From positions 1 through 64,000 of the forward strand of contig CAMCYF010000011.1 in assembly GCA_945883825.1 (NCBI GenBank): a stretch of 64,000 nt of DNA, in the 5' to 3' direction. The notes under the pieces are model-generated. The model was not told the origin of the DNA. It saw only the letters and a program-made list of their open reading frames with translations, and made no database searches. Positions 53,436 to 62,384 of this stretch are shown here, piece after piece. Origin of the DNA: Chitinophaga pinensis (GTDB lineage: Bacteria > Bacteroidota > Bacteroidia > Flavobacteriales_D > Crocinitomicaceae). Every line of letters begins with the position of its first letter. Position 1 is the stretch's first letter. The position numbers and the translations under genes are program-made.

Positions 53436-55085
53436 ATGAAACAACTAATAGAATGTGTTCCGAACTTTAGTGAAGGTTCTGACATGAGTATAATCAAGCA
53501 AATTACGAATGAAATTGAAAGTGTTGAAGGAGTTCGTCTACTGGATGTAGATCCTGGGAAAGCAACTAATAGAACAGTTGTCACCTTTGTTGGAGAACCA
53601 ATTTCAGTTATTGAAGCAGCATTCCGCGCTATAAAAAAAGCTGCAGAGCTAATTGATATGCGCAAACATACTGGTGAACACCCACGAATGGGAGCAACAG
53701 ATGTTTGTCCTTTAATTCCTGTGGCAAATATTTCAATGGAAGAAACTGCTGAATGGGCAAAAAAATTAGGTGAGCGTGTAGGAAATGAATTGGAAATACC
53801 CGTTTATCTTTATGAGGATGCGCAAAAAAATCCGGAACGTAAAAATCTATCTATTATTCGTGCAGGCGAATACGAGGGGTTTTCTAAAAAAATTCTTTTG
53901 AGTGAATGGGCTCCAGATTTTGGGAAAGCAATTTTTAATGCTAAAAGTGGTGCAACAGTAATTGGCGCTCGAGATTTTTTAGTTGCATACAATATAAATC
54001 TGAATACAACATCGACGAGACGAGCAAATGCTATTGCTTTTGATGTTCGGGAATCAGGAAGGAAAATCCAAAATGAAAAAGGAGAAGAAATAGTACAGCC
54101 AGGCACACTAAAATCCGTAAAGGCTATTGGTTGGTTTATTGAAGAATATGGCGTAGCTCAAATCAGTATGAATCTGACAAACGTAAATATTACTCCCATA
54201 CATATTGCTTTTGATGAAGTTTGTAAGAAAGCAAATGAAAGAGGTGTTCGTGTTACTGGCTCAGAATTGGTTGGTTTGATTCCTTTAAAGTCTCTGCTAG
54301 ATGCTGGAAGGTATTTTTTAGAAAAACAACAACGAAGTGTTGGCGTAAGCGAAAAAGAATTAATTCACATTGCAGTTAAGTCACTCGGCCTTGATGAACT
54401 TTCGGAATTTATACCAAAGAAAAAAATTATTGAATACTTACTAAACGAGGAAAAACAAGACAAACTTGTTAATTTAACATTACAAGAGTTTGCAAATGAA
54501 ACTGCAAGTGAATCACCAGCTCCAGGAGGAGGATCAATAGCAGCATACATGGGATCACTCGGAATATCCCTCGCAACAATGGTAGCGAATCTTTCAGCAC
54601 ATAAAAAAGGTTGGGATAAGCGGTGGAAGGAATTTAGCGCTTGGGCAGAAAAAGGTCAAAAGATTAAAGATGAATTATTATACTTAGTTGATGAAGATAC
54701 CAATGCATTTAATAAAATAATGGAGGCATTCTCACTGCCCAAATCCTCTGAGCAAGAAGTAAAATTTCGCACTGAAGCCATACAAAATGCCACAAAATAT
54801 GCAACAGAAGTTCCGCTTAAGACAATGATTTTAGCTTATTCTTCTTTCCCAATAATAAAAGCAATGGCGGAGATAGGAAATCCAAATTCCATAAGTGATG
54901 CTGGTGTAGGTGCTTTGTGCGCAAGAAGTGCGATTATTGGTGCATATATGAATGTGCGAATTAATGCAGCAGAATTAAAAGATGAGGCATTTAAAAAAGA
55001 AATTCTGGCAAAAGCTGAAAAAATAAAAAACGATGCGATTAAAGAAGAAGAAGCGATTTTAAAAATCGTTTATGCTGTTATTTGA
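53436..55085 (+). CDS. ftcD: Bifunctional glutamate formimidoyltransferase / formimidotetrahydrofolate cyclodeaminase
   Basis: The 549-residue fusion has formiminotransferase N- and C-subdomains (1-330: MKQLIECVPNFSEGSDMSII in part, RTVVTFVGEP, HTGEHPRMGATDVCP) and a cyclodeaminase domain (about 345-549: ESPAPGGGSIAAYMGSLGI in part, NPNSISDAGVGALCARSA in part). It moves the formimino group from formiminoglutamate to THF and deaminates it, ending histidine breakdown. Other hut genes are not in the window. A palindrome at its -33 region may mediate control. Confidence 0.95.
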   Translation: MKQLIECVPNFSEGSDMSIIKQITNEIESVEGVRLLDVDPGKATNRTVVTFVGEPISVIEAAFRAIKKAAELIDMRKHTGEHPRMGATDVCPLIPVANISMEETAEWAKKLGERVGNELEIPVYLYEDAQKNPERKNLSIIRAGEYEGFSKKILLSEWAPDFGKAIFNAKSGATVIGARDFLVAYNINLNTTSTRRANAIAFDVRESGRKIQNEKGEEIVQPGTLKSVKAIGWFIEEYGVAQISMNLTNVNITPIHIAFDEVCKKANERGVRVTGSELVGLIPLKSLLDAGRYFLEKQQRSVGVSEKELIHIAVKSLGLDELSEFIPKKKIIEYLLNEEKQDKLVNLTLQEFANETASESPAPGGGSIAAYMGSLGISLATMVANLSAHKKGWDKRWKEFSAWAEKGQKIKDELLYLVDEDTNAFNKIMEAFSLPKSSEQEVKFRTEAIQNATKYATEVPLKTMILAYSSFPIIKAMAEIGNPNSISDAGVGALCARSAIIGAYMNVRINAAELKDEAFKKEILAKAEKIKNDAIKEEEAILKIVYAVI

Positions 55086-55535
55086 TTCTCCTAAAAATAA
55101 TTTTTTGAGTGTACGCTTTCGAACCACTAATCAAATTCATAACGAGAACAATAATCTCAATTTGAGAATTTATTTTACTTTCTTTTTTTCTTGACAAAAA
55201 AAGAAACACCACCAAGTAACAGCGAAGCTAAAAAAATCAAGGCTCTGAATTTCTATTTTTCCACCCAGGTGAACGTAAACTATTATTTTACAATAATTTA
55301 AAAATCGTTTCAAACAAGATAACTCATTTCAGTAGCAAAAATCATGAAATTCAAGGCCGAATATTTCTGCTGGGGAGGAATATCACATCCATATCGTGTT
55401 AAGCATGCCGCGAATCAGTGAATTTTAACATCGTAAGAATCAATATTAAAGCCAATAAAAGAAAATTCTCCATTGATTGGAATCTATTCTATCTAAATGA
55501 ATGGAAGTAAAACCAAACCATTAAATGTGATAGCG
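55086..55535. other. 450-base gap with degenerate repeat-like and compositionally odd segments
   Basis: No convincing gene is seen. At 55188-55242 CTTGACAAAAAAAG and AAAAAAATCAAGGCT form an imperfect inverted pair, a pattern I have seen between genes in Bacteroidota. At 55344-55421 a richer-GC stretch holds a 25-codon frame (MKFKAEYFCWGG...), too short to call a gene. This could be debris of a lost gene or mobile element. Confidence 0.35.
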
Positions 55536-58046
55536 TCAATACTCCCACTTATCACTAAAACTATTATAGAAGTTTATTCCAAATTTAAATTGAATGGAAG
55601 ATTTATCAAATGAATTATTCTGACTAACAGCATACAATCCAATCTTAAACAATTGCTTTCTAATTCTAAATTTCCTTTCTAAACCCGCATAAAGTTCAAC
55701 TTGAGCAAAATTGGAACTGGGTATAGATATCAATCCTCCTCCAATCGTTTCTTCTAATTTTAATTTATTAATTAGCCATATTTTATTAAGAAAATAGCCG
55801 TTGAAATGATGGATAAAATTGAATTGAATGAAAGAATTAGACGTATGCAAAGCGGTGTCTAATAACTGCATCGTATTTACAGGATTTGAGAAAAACCCCA
55901 TATCAGATGGTCTAAAGAATTTATTTTCAATTAAACGTAAATCTTGCTTGTGCAGGTATTGGCCAGCCACAAATCGAAATGAAGAATTACCAAATGACTT
56001 TAATTTCATGGTATGTGTCGCTTGAAATTCTAAATAACTAAAATCTGCTTCCGCATCAAAAATGGTAGGGATAGCAACCTTATATTTCAAAAAAACCACT
56101 GGCCAAATCGAACCCAAAACCACTTTTTTATGTTTTCGAATAGTATACTTTTGTCGAAAGTGATACTCTAAATCCAAAGAAACCTGCATAATTTTATAGG
56201 GATCAAATAATTGAGCAGGCTGAACTTGCTTAAATATAGCCAACCATTCTGGATACTCTAAATTACCAATTGACTCTCGAAATGAATATAAAACAGAAGA
56301 TTTTCCATACAAACCATTAACAATTTCTCGAGAAAAAAAGGCTTCAAATTTACGATTTCTTACTCTACTACTCGGCGCTAAGGCTCCTACAATATTCTGA
56401 GTTCCTGCGATAAAATCATATACATCCCCTATTTCAAATCCAATTTTAGAAAAATTCATTCGATTATAGAGGATTGAACCTGCAAAAGAACCTTTAAAAT
56501 CCTTATTATAAGATCCATAATCAATATACGGCGCAATAGTTATAATTTTTGAATTTTTAAATTCCTTCTGAAAAGAAATGCCTGGTCTATATCGAAATCC
56601 TCCTATTCCAAACGGAGTAAATTGAGAAATCACTGGCAAAATCGTGAATTCATATTTCTTAAATGAATTCACATGACTTATTCCAGAGAAAAAAATCGCG
56701 GAAAAATTGATCACGTTTCGTGTACTATCTTTTATCTTCAAATATTCTTCACTTTCGTGATACAAGATAATGCTGTCTTGATCTTTAATAAATTGTTTTT
56801 CAAAATCTTTTAAAGTAAAAGGTCTCGTTTCATTCCAAAACGATGAATCTTTTTCAAAAGCATCCTCCTTATAAACAGTTGATTCTAACCAGAAATTTTT
56901 CGGAGAATCATCAACTACAAATTTGTAGTCTTGATGAGAAACCCGCACCAAACCATTTATCAAATCCTTTCCTTCTTTTATGTTGTATACAAATTCTCTT
57001 CGAACCGGAACTAAATGCTCTCCTACTTTTTTGTAATCGCAGATGATGTGAATATCTTTAAAATAATTAAGTACTTTTTTATTCACTTGGAGTTCATAAG
57101 ATACCAATTCCCAGCTCCCTTCTCGAATAAATAAGGTTCCTGAAAACAAAGCTTCGTAATCAAACTTAGGCTTTACGGTAACCTCATTGATCATTGTTCC
57201 TGTGGAGTCCACAAAAGAATTCTCTAAAAAATACCTGTAATACATAAATGCATTGTCAGCCAATGGAGAGACCAAAGGATTTTGTGTTAACTTGTTTGAC
57301 GAGATTGAATTTTCAAAAAGAGAAAAATGAGCATCCTTAATTCCATTAATAAATAGATACGGATTCGCAGACAAGCTTTGTTCTTCGGCTATACTCTGTT
57401 CCGAATTTCCAAAATCAAAACGAACCCCTACTTGTGATGTATTATTAGTCATTGCTGATGAACGATCCGCTAGATCGTTGTAAGCATAAAATTCATCTTT
57501 AAATTTTCCGATGCGCTTGTAAGAGGTTTTTGCTTTCCATTCAATGATGTTTAACTTATCTTTTCCAATGATTGAATCCCTTTCAAGACTATCTAATTTT
57601 GCCTTTTCAAGCGTGGAAAAGCAATATGTTTCGCATTCGTACTCAGCCAACAAGTCTTGAAAATAAGGTCTTTTCTTAATAACTTCCTTCATTAACTCCT
57701 TTCCTTTGTCTTTTTTACTTTGAGCAAAAACACTTATCTCATCAAATTCTAGCGTGTTCTCTTTCATAACAATAACCAAACTATTAGCCAGATCGACAAT
57801 TTCAACTGTATCTGTTTTGGTATCATAACCCAAGGATGAAAAGACCAACACATGCTTACCCTTCTTCAGTTCTAATTGAAAATTTCCTGAAGCATTTGCA
57901 ACAGTTCCATATGATTCATTTAATAGATGTACTTTTGAAAAGGGTATTTCAACGGAATCCTTATCTATTATTTTACCTGTCAAAACTTGGGAAAAAGAAA
58001 TAAAACTTGCTAAAACAAAGAGAATACTGAAAATGATTTTGTTCAT
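55536..58046 (-). CDS. DUF5686 / carboxypeptidase regulatory-like domain outer-membrane protein
   Basis: The 836-residue protein has a signal peptide (to SFSQ), a CarboxypepD_reg-like domain at about 20-95 (VLTGKIIDKDSVEIPFSKV, LVFSSLGYDTKTD), then the DUF5686 region (KGKELMKEVIKKRPYFQDLL, CETYCFSTLEKAKLDSL) and a C-terminal beta-rich barrel ending FGINFYNSFSDKWEY. It is related in layout to TonB-linked outer-membrane proteins but has no plug. Function unknown. It stands alone between two long gaps of odd sequence. Confidence 0.87.
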   Translation of the reverse strand: MNKIIFSILFVLASFISFSQVLTGKIIDKDSVEIPFSKVHLLNESYGTVANASGNFQLELKKGKHVLVFSSLGYDTKTDTVEIVDLANSLVIVMKENTLEFDEISVFAQSKKDKGKELMKEVIKKRPYFQDLLAEYECETYCFSTLEKAKLDSLERDSIIGKDKLNIIEWKAKTSYKRIGKFKDEFYAYNDLADRSSAMTNNTSQVGVRFDFGNSEQSIAEEQSLSANPYLFINGIKDAHFSLFENSISSNKLTQNPLVSPLADNAFMYYRYFLENSFVDSTGTMINEVTVKPKFDYEALFSGTLFIREGSWELVSYELQVNKKVLNYFKDIHIICDYKKVGEHLVPVRREFVYNIKEGKDLINGLVRVSHQDYKFVVDDSPKNFWLESTVYKEDAFEKDSSFWNETRPFTLKDFEKQFIKDQDSIILYHESEEYLKIKDSTRNVINFSAIFFSGISHVNSFKKYEFTILPVISQFTPFGIGGFRYRPGISFQKEFKNSKIITIAPYIDYGSYNKDFKGSFAGSILYNRMNFSKIGFEIGDVYDFIAGTQNIVGALAPSSRVRNRKFEAFFSREIVNGLYGKSSVLYSFRESIGNLEYPEWLAIFKQVQPAQLFDPYKIMQVSLDLEYHFRQKYTIRKHKKVVLGSIWPVVFLKYKVAIPTIFDAEADFSYLEFQATHTMKLKSFGNSSFRFVAGQYLHKQDLRLIENKFFRPSDMGFFSNPVNTMQLLDTALHTSNSFIQFNFIHHFNGYFLNKIWLINKLKLEETIGGGLISIPSSNFAQVELYAGLERKFRIRKQLFKIGLYAVSQNNSFDKSSIQFKFGINFYNSFSDKWEY

Positions 58047-58210
58047 TTTAATTTTAAGTATGTTGTTGTTTTTTTTTCGATAAAGTGAGTTCTGTTCTAC
58101 ACTTTTTGTTTGCTAATTTAATAACTTTAATTTAATCTGTATTTGTTTTTCAAAATGCCCATAACGTCCAGCTAGAAGAAGTTTCATGTATTATAAAGTT
58201 TTTGATACTT

Positions 58211-58497
58211 AAATAAAAAGGGAAAGGATTACCTTTGTCCCTCTATAAATCACATTAAAGTAACAGATCACATTAAAGAAGCGAAAGACTCCTTATTCTC
58301 TTTCGGGATTTTGCCTCCTCTAAAAGGTAAAAGCATTCAATCCATTTTTGATGGTATAGAATTTCAATCTAAATTCGTCAACGTAACGTATCATAAGAAT
58401 TATTTATAAAGAGCGAGAAAATGGCCTTTTGGAAAAAATCGCCATACGTAAACGTCCAGGAACGGTTGTTTCAAAATTAACATTTGAACATTGATAA
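58211..58497 (+). pseudogene. Possible decayed gene fragment (two frames)
   Basis: Two adjacent open stretches in different frames give protein-like sequence: DHIKEAKDSLFSFGILPPLK ... FQSKFVNVTYHKNYL, then IIYKERENGLLEKIAIRKRP ... SKLTFEH. They suggest a frameshifted remnant. I do not recognise the family and no start codon with a promoter is evident. The stretch could also be chance; it would need a homology search. Confidence 0.25.
58249..58278. repeat. 12-bp direct repeat ATCACATTAAAG, 18-base period
   Basis: Two exact copies (58249-58260 and 58267-58278) are separated by TAACAG. The 18-base period equals six codons and keeps the relic frame open, duplicating HIK. Confidence 0.6.
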
Positions 58498-58535
58498 AGA
58501 TTTAAAAATCTCAAAAATTAATAAGACCTTCAGCA

Positions 58536-58543
58536 TACTTTTG
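58536..58543 (+). promoter_or_regulatory. -7 element TACTTTTG of the SirB1-like gene
   Basis: This perfect TAnnTTTG is seven bases before the ATG, so the leader is at most a few bases. Confidence 0.5.
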
Positions 58544-58550
58544 CTGAGTT

Positions 58551-59429
58551 ATGAATTTAGAGAATTCTTCTATTCAAGCCCTAGTAAAATTAATTGACGA
58601 TCCCGATGATTCTGTATTCGAGCACGTAAGGGGGAAATTAATTCAATTTGGACCTGATGCAATACCTTATTTGGAACAATCTTGGGAAAATGATTATTAT
58701 GGATTAATCTTTCAAACGAGAATTGAAAACATCATTCAAGATATCCAATTTGAAGTCATAAAAAATCAATTACTTGAATGGACGGTCTCATCAGAGAAAG
58801 ATTTACTAGAAGGCGCGATAATTATTGCAAAATTCCAATATCCAGATTTAGATGATTCTCAAATATATAATTCAATACAAGCTATCCGAAAAGATATTTG
58901 GCTTGAATTAAATGATAATCAGACAGCCTACGAACAAGTAAAAATCTTCAACCGCATCTTCTTTGGAATGTATCATTTTCAGGGTGACACAAAAAATTAT
59001 TATTCGCCAGTTAATTCCTGCATCAATGTTGTAATGGAAAGCAAAAAAGGTAATCCTTTAGTAATCAGTTTAATTTACAGTATTATTGCTCAAAAATTAG
59101 ATCTTCCTATTTATGGTGTGAACTTGCCAAATCATTTTATTTTGGCTTATATGGATGATAAAGGAACCGGATTTTTAAGCAATACCCAAAATGAATATGG
59201 CGTATTATTTTACATTAATGCGTTCTCAAAGGGCAGTGTTTTTGATGCTGCAGAAATTAAGTCTTTTTTGGATGAACTCAAATTGAGCTATGAACGCACT
59301 TTTTTTGAGCCCTGCTCTAATACGAGTATTATAATGAGGATGATAAATAACTTAATTGCGTCCTATCAACAAATTGGAAATGCTGAAAAAGTGGAAGCAC
59401 TTATTCGTTTAAAAGAGATTTTAGATTAG
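58551..59429 (+). CDS. SirB1/transglutaminase-like domain protein
   Basis: The 292-residue protein has an N-terminal HEAT-like helical segment (IQALVKLIDDPDDSVFEHVR in part) followed by the SirB1-type transglutaminase-like core: NRIFFGMYHFQGDTKNYYSP, NSCINVVMESKKGNPLVISL and LPIYGVNLPNHFILAYMD. No enzymatic function is established for the family. It converges with the small minus-strand gene, overlapping by four bases. It is probably cytoplasmic since there is no signal peptide. Confidence 0.83.
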   Translation: MNLENSSIQALVKLIDDPDDSVFEHVRGKLIQFGPDAIPYLEQSWENDYYGLIFQTRIENIIQDIQFEVIKNQLLEWTVSSEKDLLEGAIIIAKFQYPDLDDSQIYNSIQAIRKDIWLELNDNQTAYEQVKIFNRIFFGMYHFQGDTKNYYSPVNSCINVVMESKKGNPLVISLIYSIIAQKLDLPIYGVNLPNHFILAYMDDKGTGFLSNTQNEYGVLFYINAFSKGSVFDAAEIKSFLDELKLSYERTFFEPCSNTSIIMRMINNLIASYQQIGNAEKVEALIRLKEILD

Positions 59430-59866
59430 CATTGCATTGACCTCAATTCTGACAACTGCGTTATCTGGGGATTTATAAAAGGTGCTTTTTGAACTACCGC
59501 ATCAAAATAAGAAAGTAAGCGTGTTTCATTTCCTTCTATCACTAAGACTTCCAGTCGCGTAAAAAAATCTATCCCTAATTCTGAGCCCATGCGTTTTGCA
59601 AAATGAACTGAGGAATCAATGGAACATCCAGAGGCAGATTCGATATTTTCATCTACAGAAAAGATTAAATACTGCGAAAAAAGTAAAGTTGCATTGCATT
59701 GTAATCTTTTGCCGTGAGCAGACCAGCTATCAAGAAATACAGTTAATTGCTCTTTTAAAAATTGCTCCTCTGAGGCTACTAATTTTCTATTCGCAAGATG
59801 CAACCAAATGCGACTTGAATCAGGCAACTCAGAAAAAAGTGATTTAAAGATCTGCTGCATTGGCAA
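59426..59866 (-). CDS. Conserved Bacteroidota protein of unknown function (often mislabelled ABC transporter ATPase)
   Basis: The 146-residue protein has LPDSSRIWLHLANRKL, FLDSWSAHGKRLQC, YLIFSVDENIESASGCSIDS and LEVLVIEGNETRL. There is no Walker motif, so the ABC ATPase label sometimes given to this family does not fit. It overlaps the end of the CCG reductase gene by 23 bases (an ATG at 59860 is an alternative start) and ends the minus-strand Fe-S gene train. Confidence 0.72.
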   Translation of the reverse strand: MPMQQIFKSLFSELPDSSRIWLHLANRKLVASEEQFLKEQLTVFLDSWSAHGKRLQCNATLLFSQYLIFSVDENIESASGCSIDSSVHFAKRMGSELGIDFFTRLEVLVIEGNETRLLSYFDAVVQKAPFINPQITQLSELRSMQC

Positions 59867-60632
59867 TTAATTCTGCTACATCTAAAACTTTTATAGCATC
59901 TTCTTTTTCAACATTTTTTATGCCGTCTGTCATCATAGTATTACAAAACGGACATCCAGTTGCAATAATTTCGGCCGCTGTTTCCAAGGCATCCTCTGTT
60001 CGCTCAATATTTATTTCTTTTGTCCCTGGTTCTGCTTCTTTAAACATTTGTGCTCCACCTGCTCCGCAACATAAACCCTTTGATTTACAGCGTTTCATTT
60101 CTACCAATTCTGCATCTAATTTTTCAATCAAACTCCTTGGTGCTTCATAGACATCATTTGCTCGACCTAAATAACAGGGATCGTGAAAAGTGATTTTTTT
60201 TCCTTTGTAGGTTTCGCTGCCTTCCAATGCTAATTTGCCTGTATTGATTAAATCTTGAATTAATTGTGTGTGATGAACAACTTCATATTCACCTCCTAAT
60301 TCAGGATATTCATTTTTCAATGTATTAAAGCAATGTGGACAGGCAGTAACAATTTTTTTTACTTCATATCCATTTAATACCTGAATGTTCATCATTGCCT
60401 GCATTTGAAAAGTAAACTCATTTCCAGCACGTTTTGCAGGATCACCAGAACAACTTTCTTCTGTTCCAAGAACTGCAAAATTCACCTTGCAATGGTTTAA
60501 TATTTTAACCAAAGCTTTTGTGATTTTCTTAGCTCGATCATCAAAACTTCCTGCACAACCAACCCAAAAGAGAATTTCTGGTGTTTCACCTTTGGCAATC
60601 ATTTCAGACATTGTAGGAACATGTAAACTCAT
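59844..60632 (-). CDS. CCG-domain (Fe-S) oxidoreductase, heterodisulfide reductase subunit B-like
   Basis: The 262-residue protein has two cysteine-rich CCG domains: LFWVGCAGSFDDRAKKI, CPHCFNTLKNEYPELGG, then FHDPCYLGRAND, CKSKGLCCGAGGAQMF and ATGCPFCNTMM. Such domains bind noncubane Fe-S clusters and act in thiol/disulfide or quinone-linked electron transfer. It is encoded in the same direction as a membrane 4Fe-4S protein two genes upstream; together they resemble HdrB/HdrC- or GlpC-like reductase parts. A flavin subunit is not in the window. Confidence 0.87.
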   Translation of the reverse strand: MSLHVPTMSEMIAKGETPEILFWVGCAGSFDDRAKKITKALVKILNHCKVNFAVLGTEESCSGDPAKRAGNEFTFQMQAMMNIQVLNGYEVKKIVTACPHCFNTLKNEYPELGGEYEVVHHTQLIQDLINTGKLALEGSETYKGKKITFHDPCYLGRANDVYEAPRSLIEKLDAELVEMKRCKSKGLCCGAGGAQMFKEAEPGTKEINIERTEDALETAAEIIATGCPFCNTMMTDGIKNVEKEDAIKVLDVAELIANAADL

Positions 60633-60635
60633 ATC

Positions 60636-61070
60636 TTATTCTTCAAAAACTTGAATATTTGTACTTTTTTCAATCATAGTAGTAAATTTACCAGTAAAAC
60701 GTGTAGCACGTACTATATGATTGTCAATCCAATGATAATTTCCTCCTCTTGGTTTTCCCATTAACAAAGCATGATAATTGAATCCATTTTCCTTGAGCCA
60801 TAGTTCCGTTACAATTCGATGTTCTTCTACTCTAGAAGTAAAAAAAGTAATAATATGACCTTCATTAAACCATGTGTTAATTGTCTCTAAAGCGTCATCA
60901 TAACGAGAGGCAGTAAGCATTCTTTCGGGTTCTTCATTTGGAATATCATCGCAAATTGTACCATCAATATCGATAAGGTAATTTTTTATATGTTCAGGCA
61001 AAATAGGCGAAAGAGCTTTCCCATTTTCATTTATCTTAATTAAATCATTTGAAATTAAATTACTCTTCAT
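60636..61070 (-). CDS. HAD-like phosphatase family protein
   Basis: The 144-residue protein has the HAD motif I YLIDIDGTICDD (two Asp near 52 and 54), the Thr/Ser of motif II in ITFFTSRVEEHR, a Lys in LMGKPRGGNYHWIDNHIV and a final motif-like acidic region. The substrate is not clear. Its start overlaps the Fe-S membrane gene by 11 bases and it is three bases before the CCG gene, so it sits inside the electron-transfer operon without an obvious redox role. Confidence 0.8.
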   Translation of the reverse strand: MKSNLISNDLIKINENGKALSPILPEHIKNYLIDIDGTICDDIPNEEPERMLTASRYDDALETINTWFNEGHIITFFTSRVEEHRIVTELWLKENGFNYHALLMGKPRGGNYHWIDNHIVRATRFTGKFTTMIEKSTNIQVFEE

Positions 61071-62382
61071 TTGCCCAATTTAAGCGGTCGCTCTGTGAAA
61101 ATTGCCATGGAGCACCATTGTTTTCTATATTCGTCAACATCCCTGTTAATTCTGTTGGCATCTTTGATTCTTCCATTACCAAAAATCTTCTTAAGTCGAT
61201 TATGATCGAAAGCGGATCGATATTAATAGGACATTCTTCCACGCAGGCATTACAACTTGTACACGCCCAAATTTCTTCTTCTGAAATATAGGAATGCAAT
61301 AAACTTTTTCCATCGTCAAAATCTTTACCAAATTTCCGTTGATTATTCCCTACTTCAACCATGCGATCACGTGTATCCATCATGATTTTTCGAGGAGAAA
61401 GTAATTTACCAGTTTGATTAGCAGGACAGGCAGAAGTACAGCGACCACATTCCGTGCAAGTATAGGCATCAAGAAGATTTTTCCAAGTTAAATCTGTTAC
61501 ATCTTTTACACCAAATCTCAAAGGAACTGCATTTGGATCAACTGCTATAGCATAAGGATCTGCACTTGGGTCAAGCATTAACTTTACTTCACTTGTAACC
61601 GATTCTAAATTGGTAAATTTTCCTTTTTTTTCAAGATTAGAATAATAGGTGTTGGGAAAAGCTAAAAGAATATGAAAATGCTTAGAGTAAGGGAGATAAT
61701 TCAAGAAAATGAAGACCATTATAATATGTCCCCACCACCCTATTTGCTCTAATAAATGAAGGGTTTCTATTGATTTTATTCCGCCAAAAAATACAGGTCC
61801 AATAAATTGACTGACTGTAAATCCATAACTGGAATTTGAACTCAATACCTGAGCAGCTTCATCTGCACCATTCATCGTAAAAATACAGACTAATAAAATT
61901 ACTTCAAAAATCAGGATTAAATTCGCATCTTTCGTAGGCCATCCCTTTAATTCACTCATCCTTAAACGAGGCACTTTCAACATGTTTCTTCGCGCCAAGA
62001 AAGCAATTGTGGCAAAAAAAGCTAGCACAGATAAAATTTCTATAAAACTTATCATGAAAGTATAAAATCCTCCCAAAGAAGCACGTAATGAACGATGTAC
62101 TCCGGATAGACCATCAGCAAGAATTTCAATTAGTTCAATTTGAGTGATTACAAAGGCAAGATATAAAGCAAGATGGAGAAATGCAGGAATAGGTTTTGAA
62201 AACATTTTTTTTTGCCCAAATGCAACTAGTGTCATTAGCTTCAGACGAGTCCAAAAATTATCAGAGCGATTTAAATCTCTTCCCAAAAGAATATTACTTC
62301 TAACTTTCCAAATGTTGTATCCAAAGAAACCGAATCCAACAATTATTAGTAGGGAAAAGATAATAATTTTAACCATAAACAA
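61060..62382 (-). CDS. Membrane-bound 4Fe-4S dicluster electron-transfer protein (HdrC/NarI-like)
   Basis: The 440-residue protein has about five N-terminal membrane helices (first at 3-22; others around 70-90, 100-125, 155-175 and 210-235) and a cytoplasmic ferredoxin-like domain with CTECGRCTSACPANQTGK and CTSCNACVEECPINIDP, eight cysteines for two 4Fe-4S clusters. Histidines in the helices could bind b-heme. It likely passes electrons between the quinone pool and the CCG protein encoded downstream. MlaD-like and amidase genes precede it on the same strand. Confidence 0.88.
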   Translation of the reverse strand: MFMVKIIIFSLLIIVGFGFFGYNIWKVRSNILLGRDLNRSDNFWTRLKLMTLVAFGQKKMFSKPIPAFLHLALYLAFVITQIELIEILADGLSGVHRSLRASLGGFYTFMISFIEILSVLAFFATIAFLARRNMLKVPRLRMSELKGWPTKDANLILIFEVILLVCIFTMNGADEAAQVLSSNSSYGFTVSQFIGPVFFGGIKSIETLHLLEQIGWWGHIIMVFIFLNYLPYSKHFHILLAFPNTYYSNLEKKGKFTNLESVTSEVKLMLDPSADPYAIAVDPNAVPLRFGVKDVTDLTWKNLLDAYTCTECGRCTSACPANQTGKLLSPRKIMMDTRDRMVEVGNNQRKFGKDFDDGKSLLHSYISEEEIWACTSCNACVEECPINIDPLSIIIDLRRFLVMEESKMPTELTGMLTNIENNGAPWQFSQSDRLNWANEE

Positions 62383-62384
62383 AA

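Larger units (their letters stand above)
58047..58550. other. 504-base gap holding possible relic coding sequence
   Basis: The part next to the DUF5686 gene is A+T-rich. From 58211 a plus-strand frame reads YLNKKGKDYLCPSINHIKV, continues through FGILPPLKGKSIQSIFDG to NYL and stops at 58408; a second frame nearby reads YKERENGLLEKIAIRKRPG and stops at 58497. A direct repeat ATCACATTAAAG occurs at 58249 and 58267. The last 15 bases hold the promoter of the SirB1-like gene. Confidence 0.4.

Noticed and set aside
55344-55421. 25-codon open frame beginning MKFKAEYFCWGG
   Set aside because: Too short, no promoter element seen, no recognised motif; kept only as part of the odd gap.
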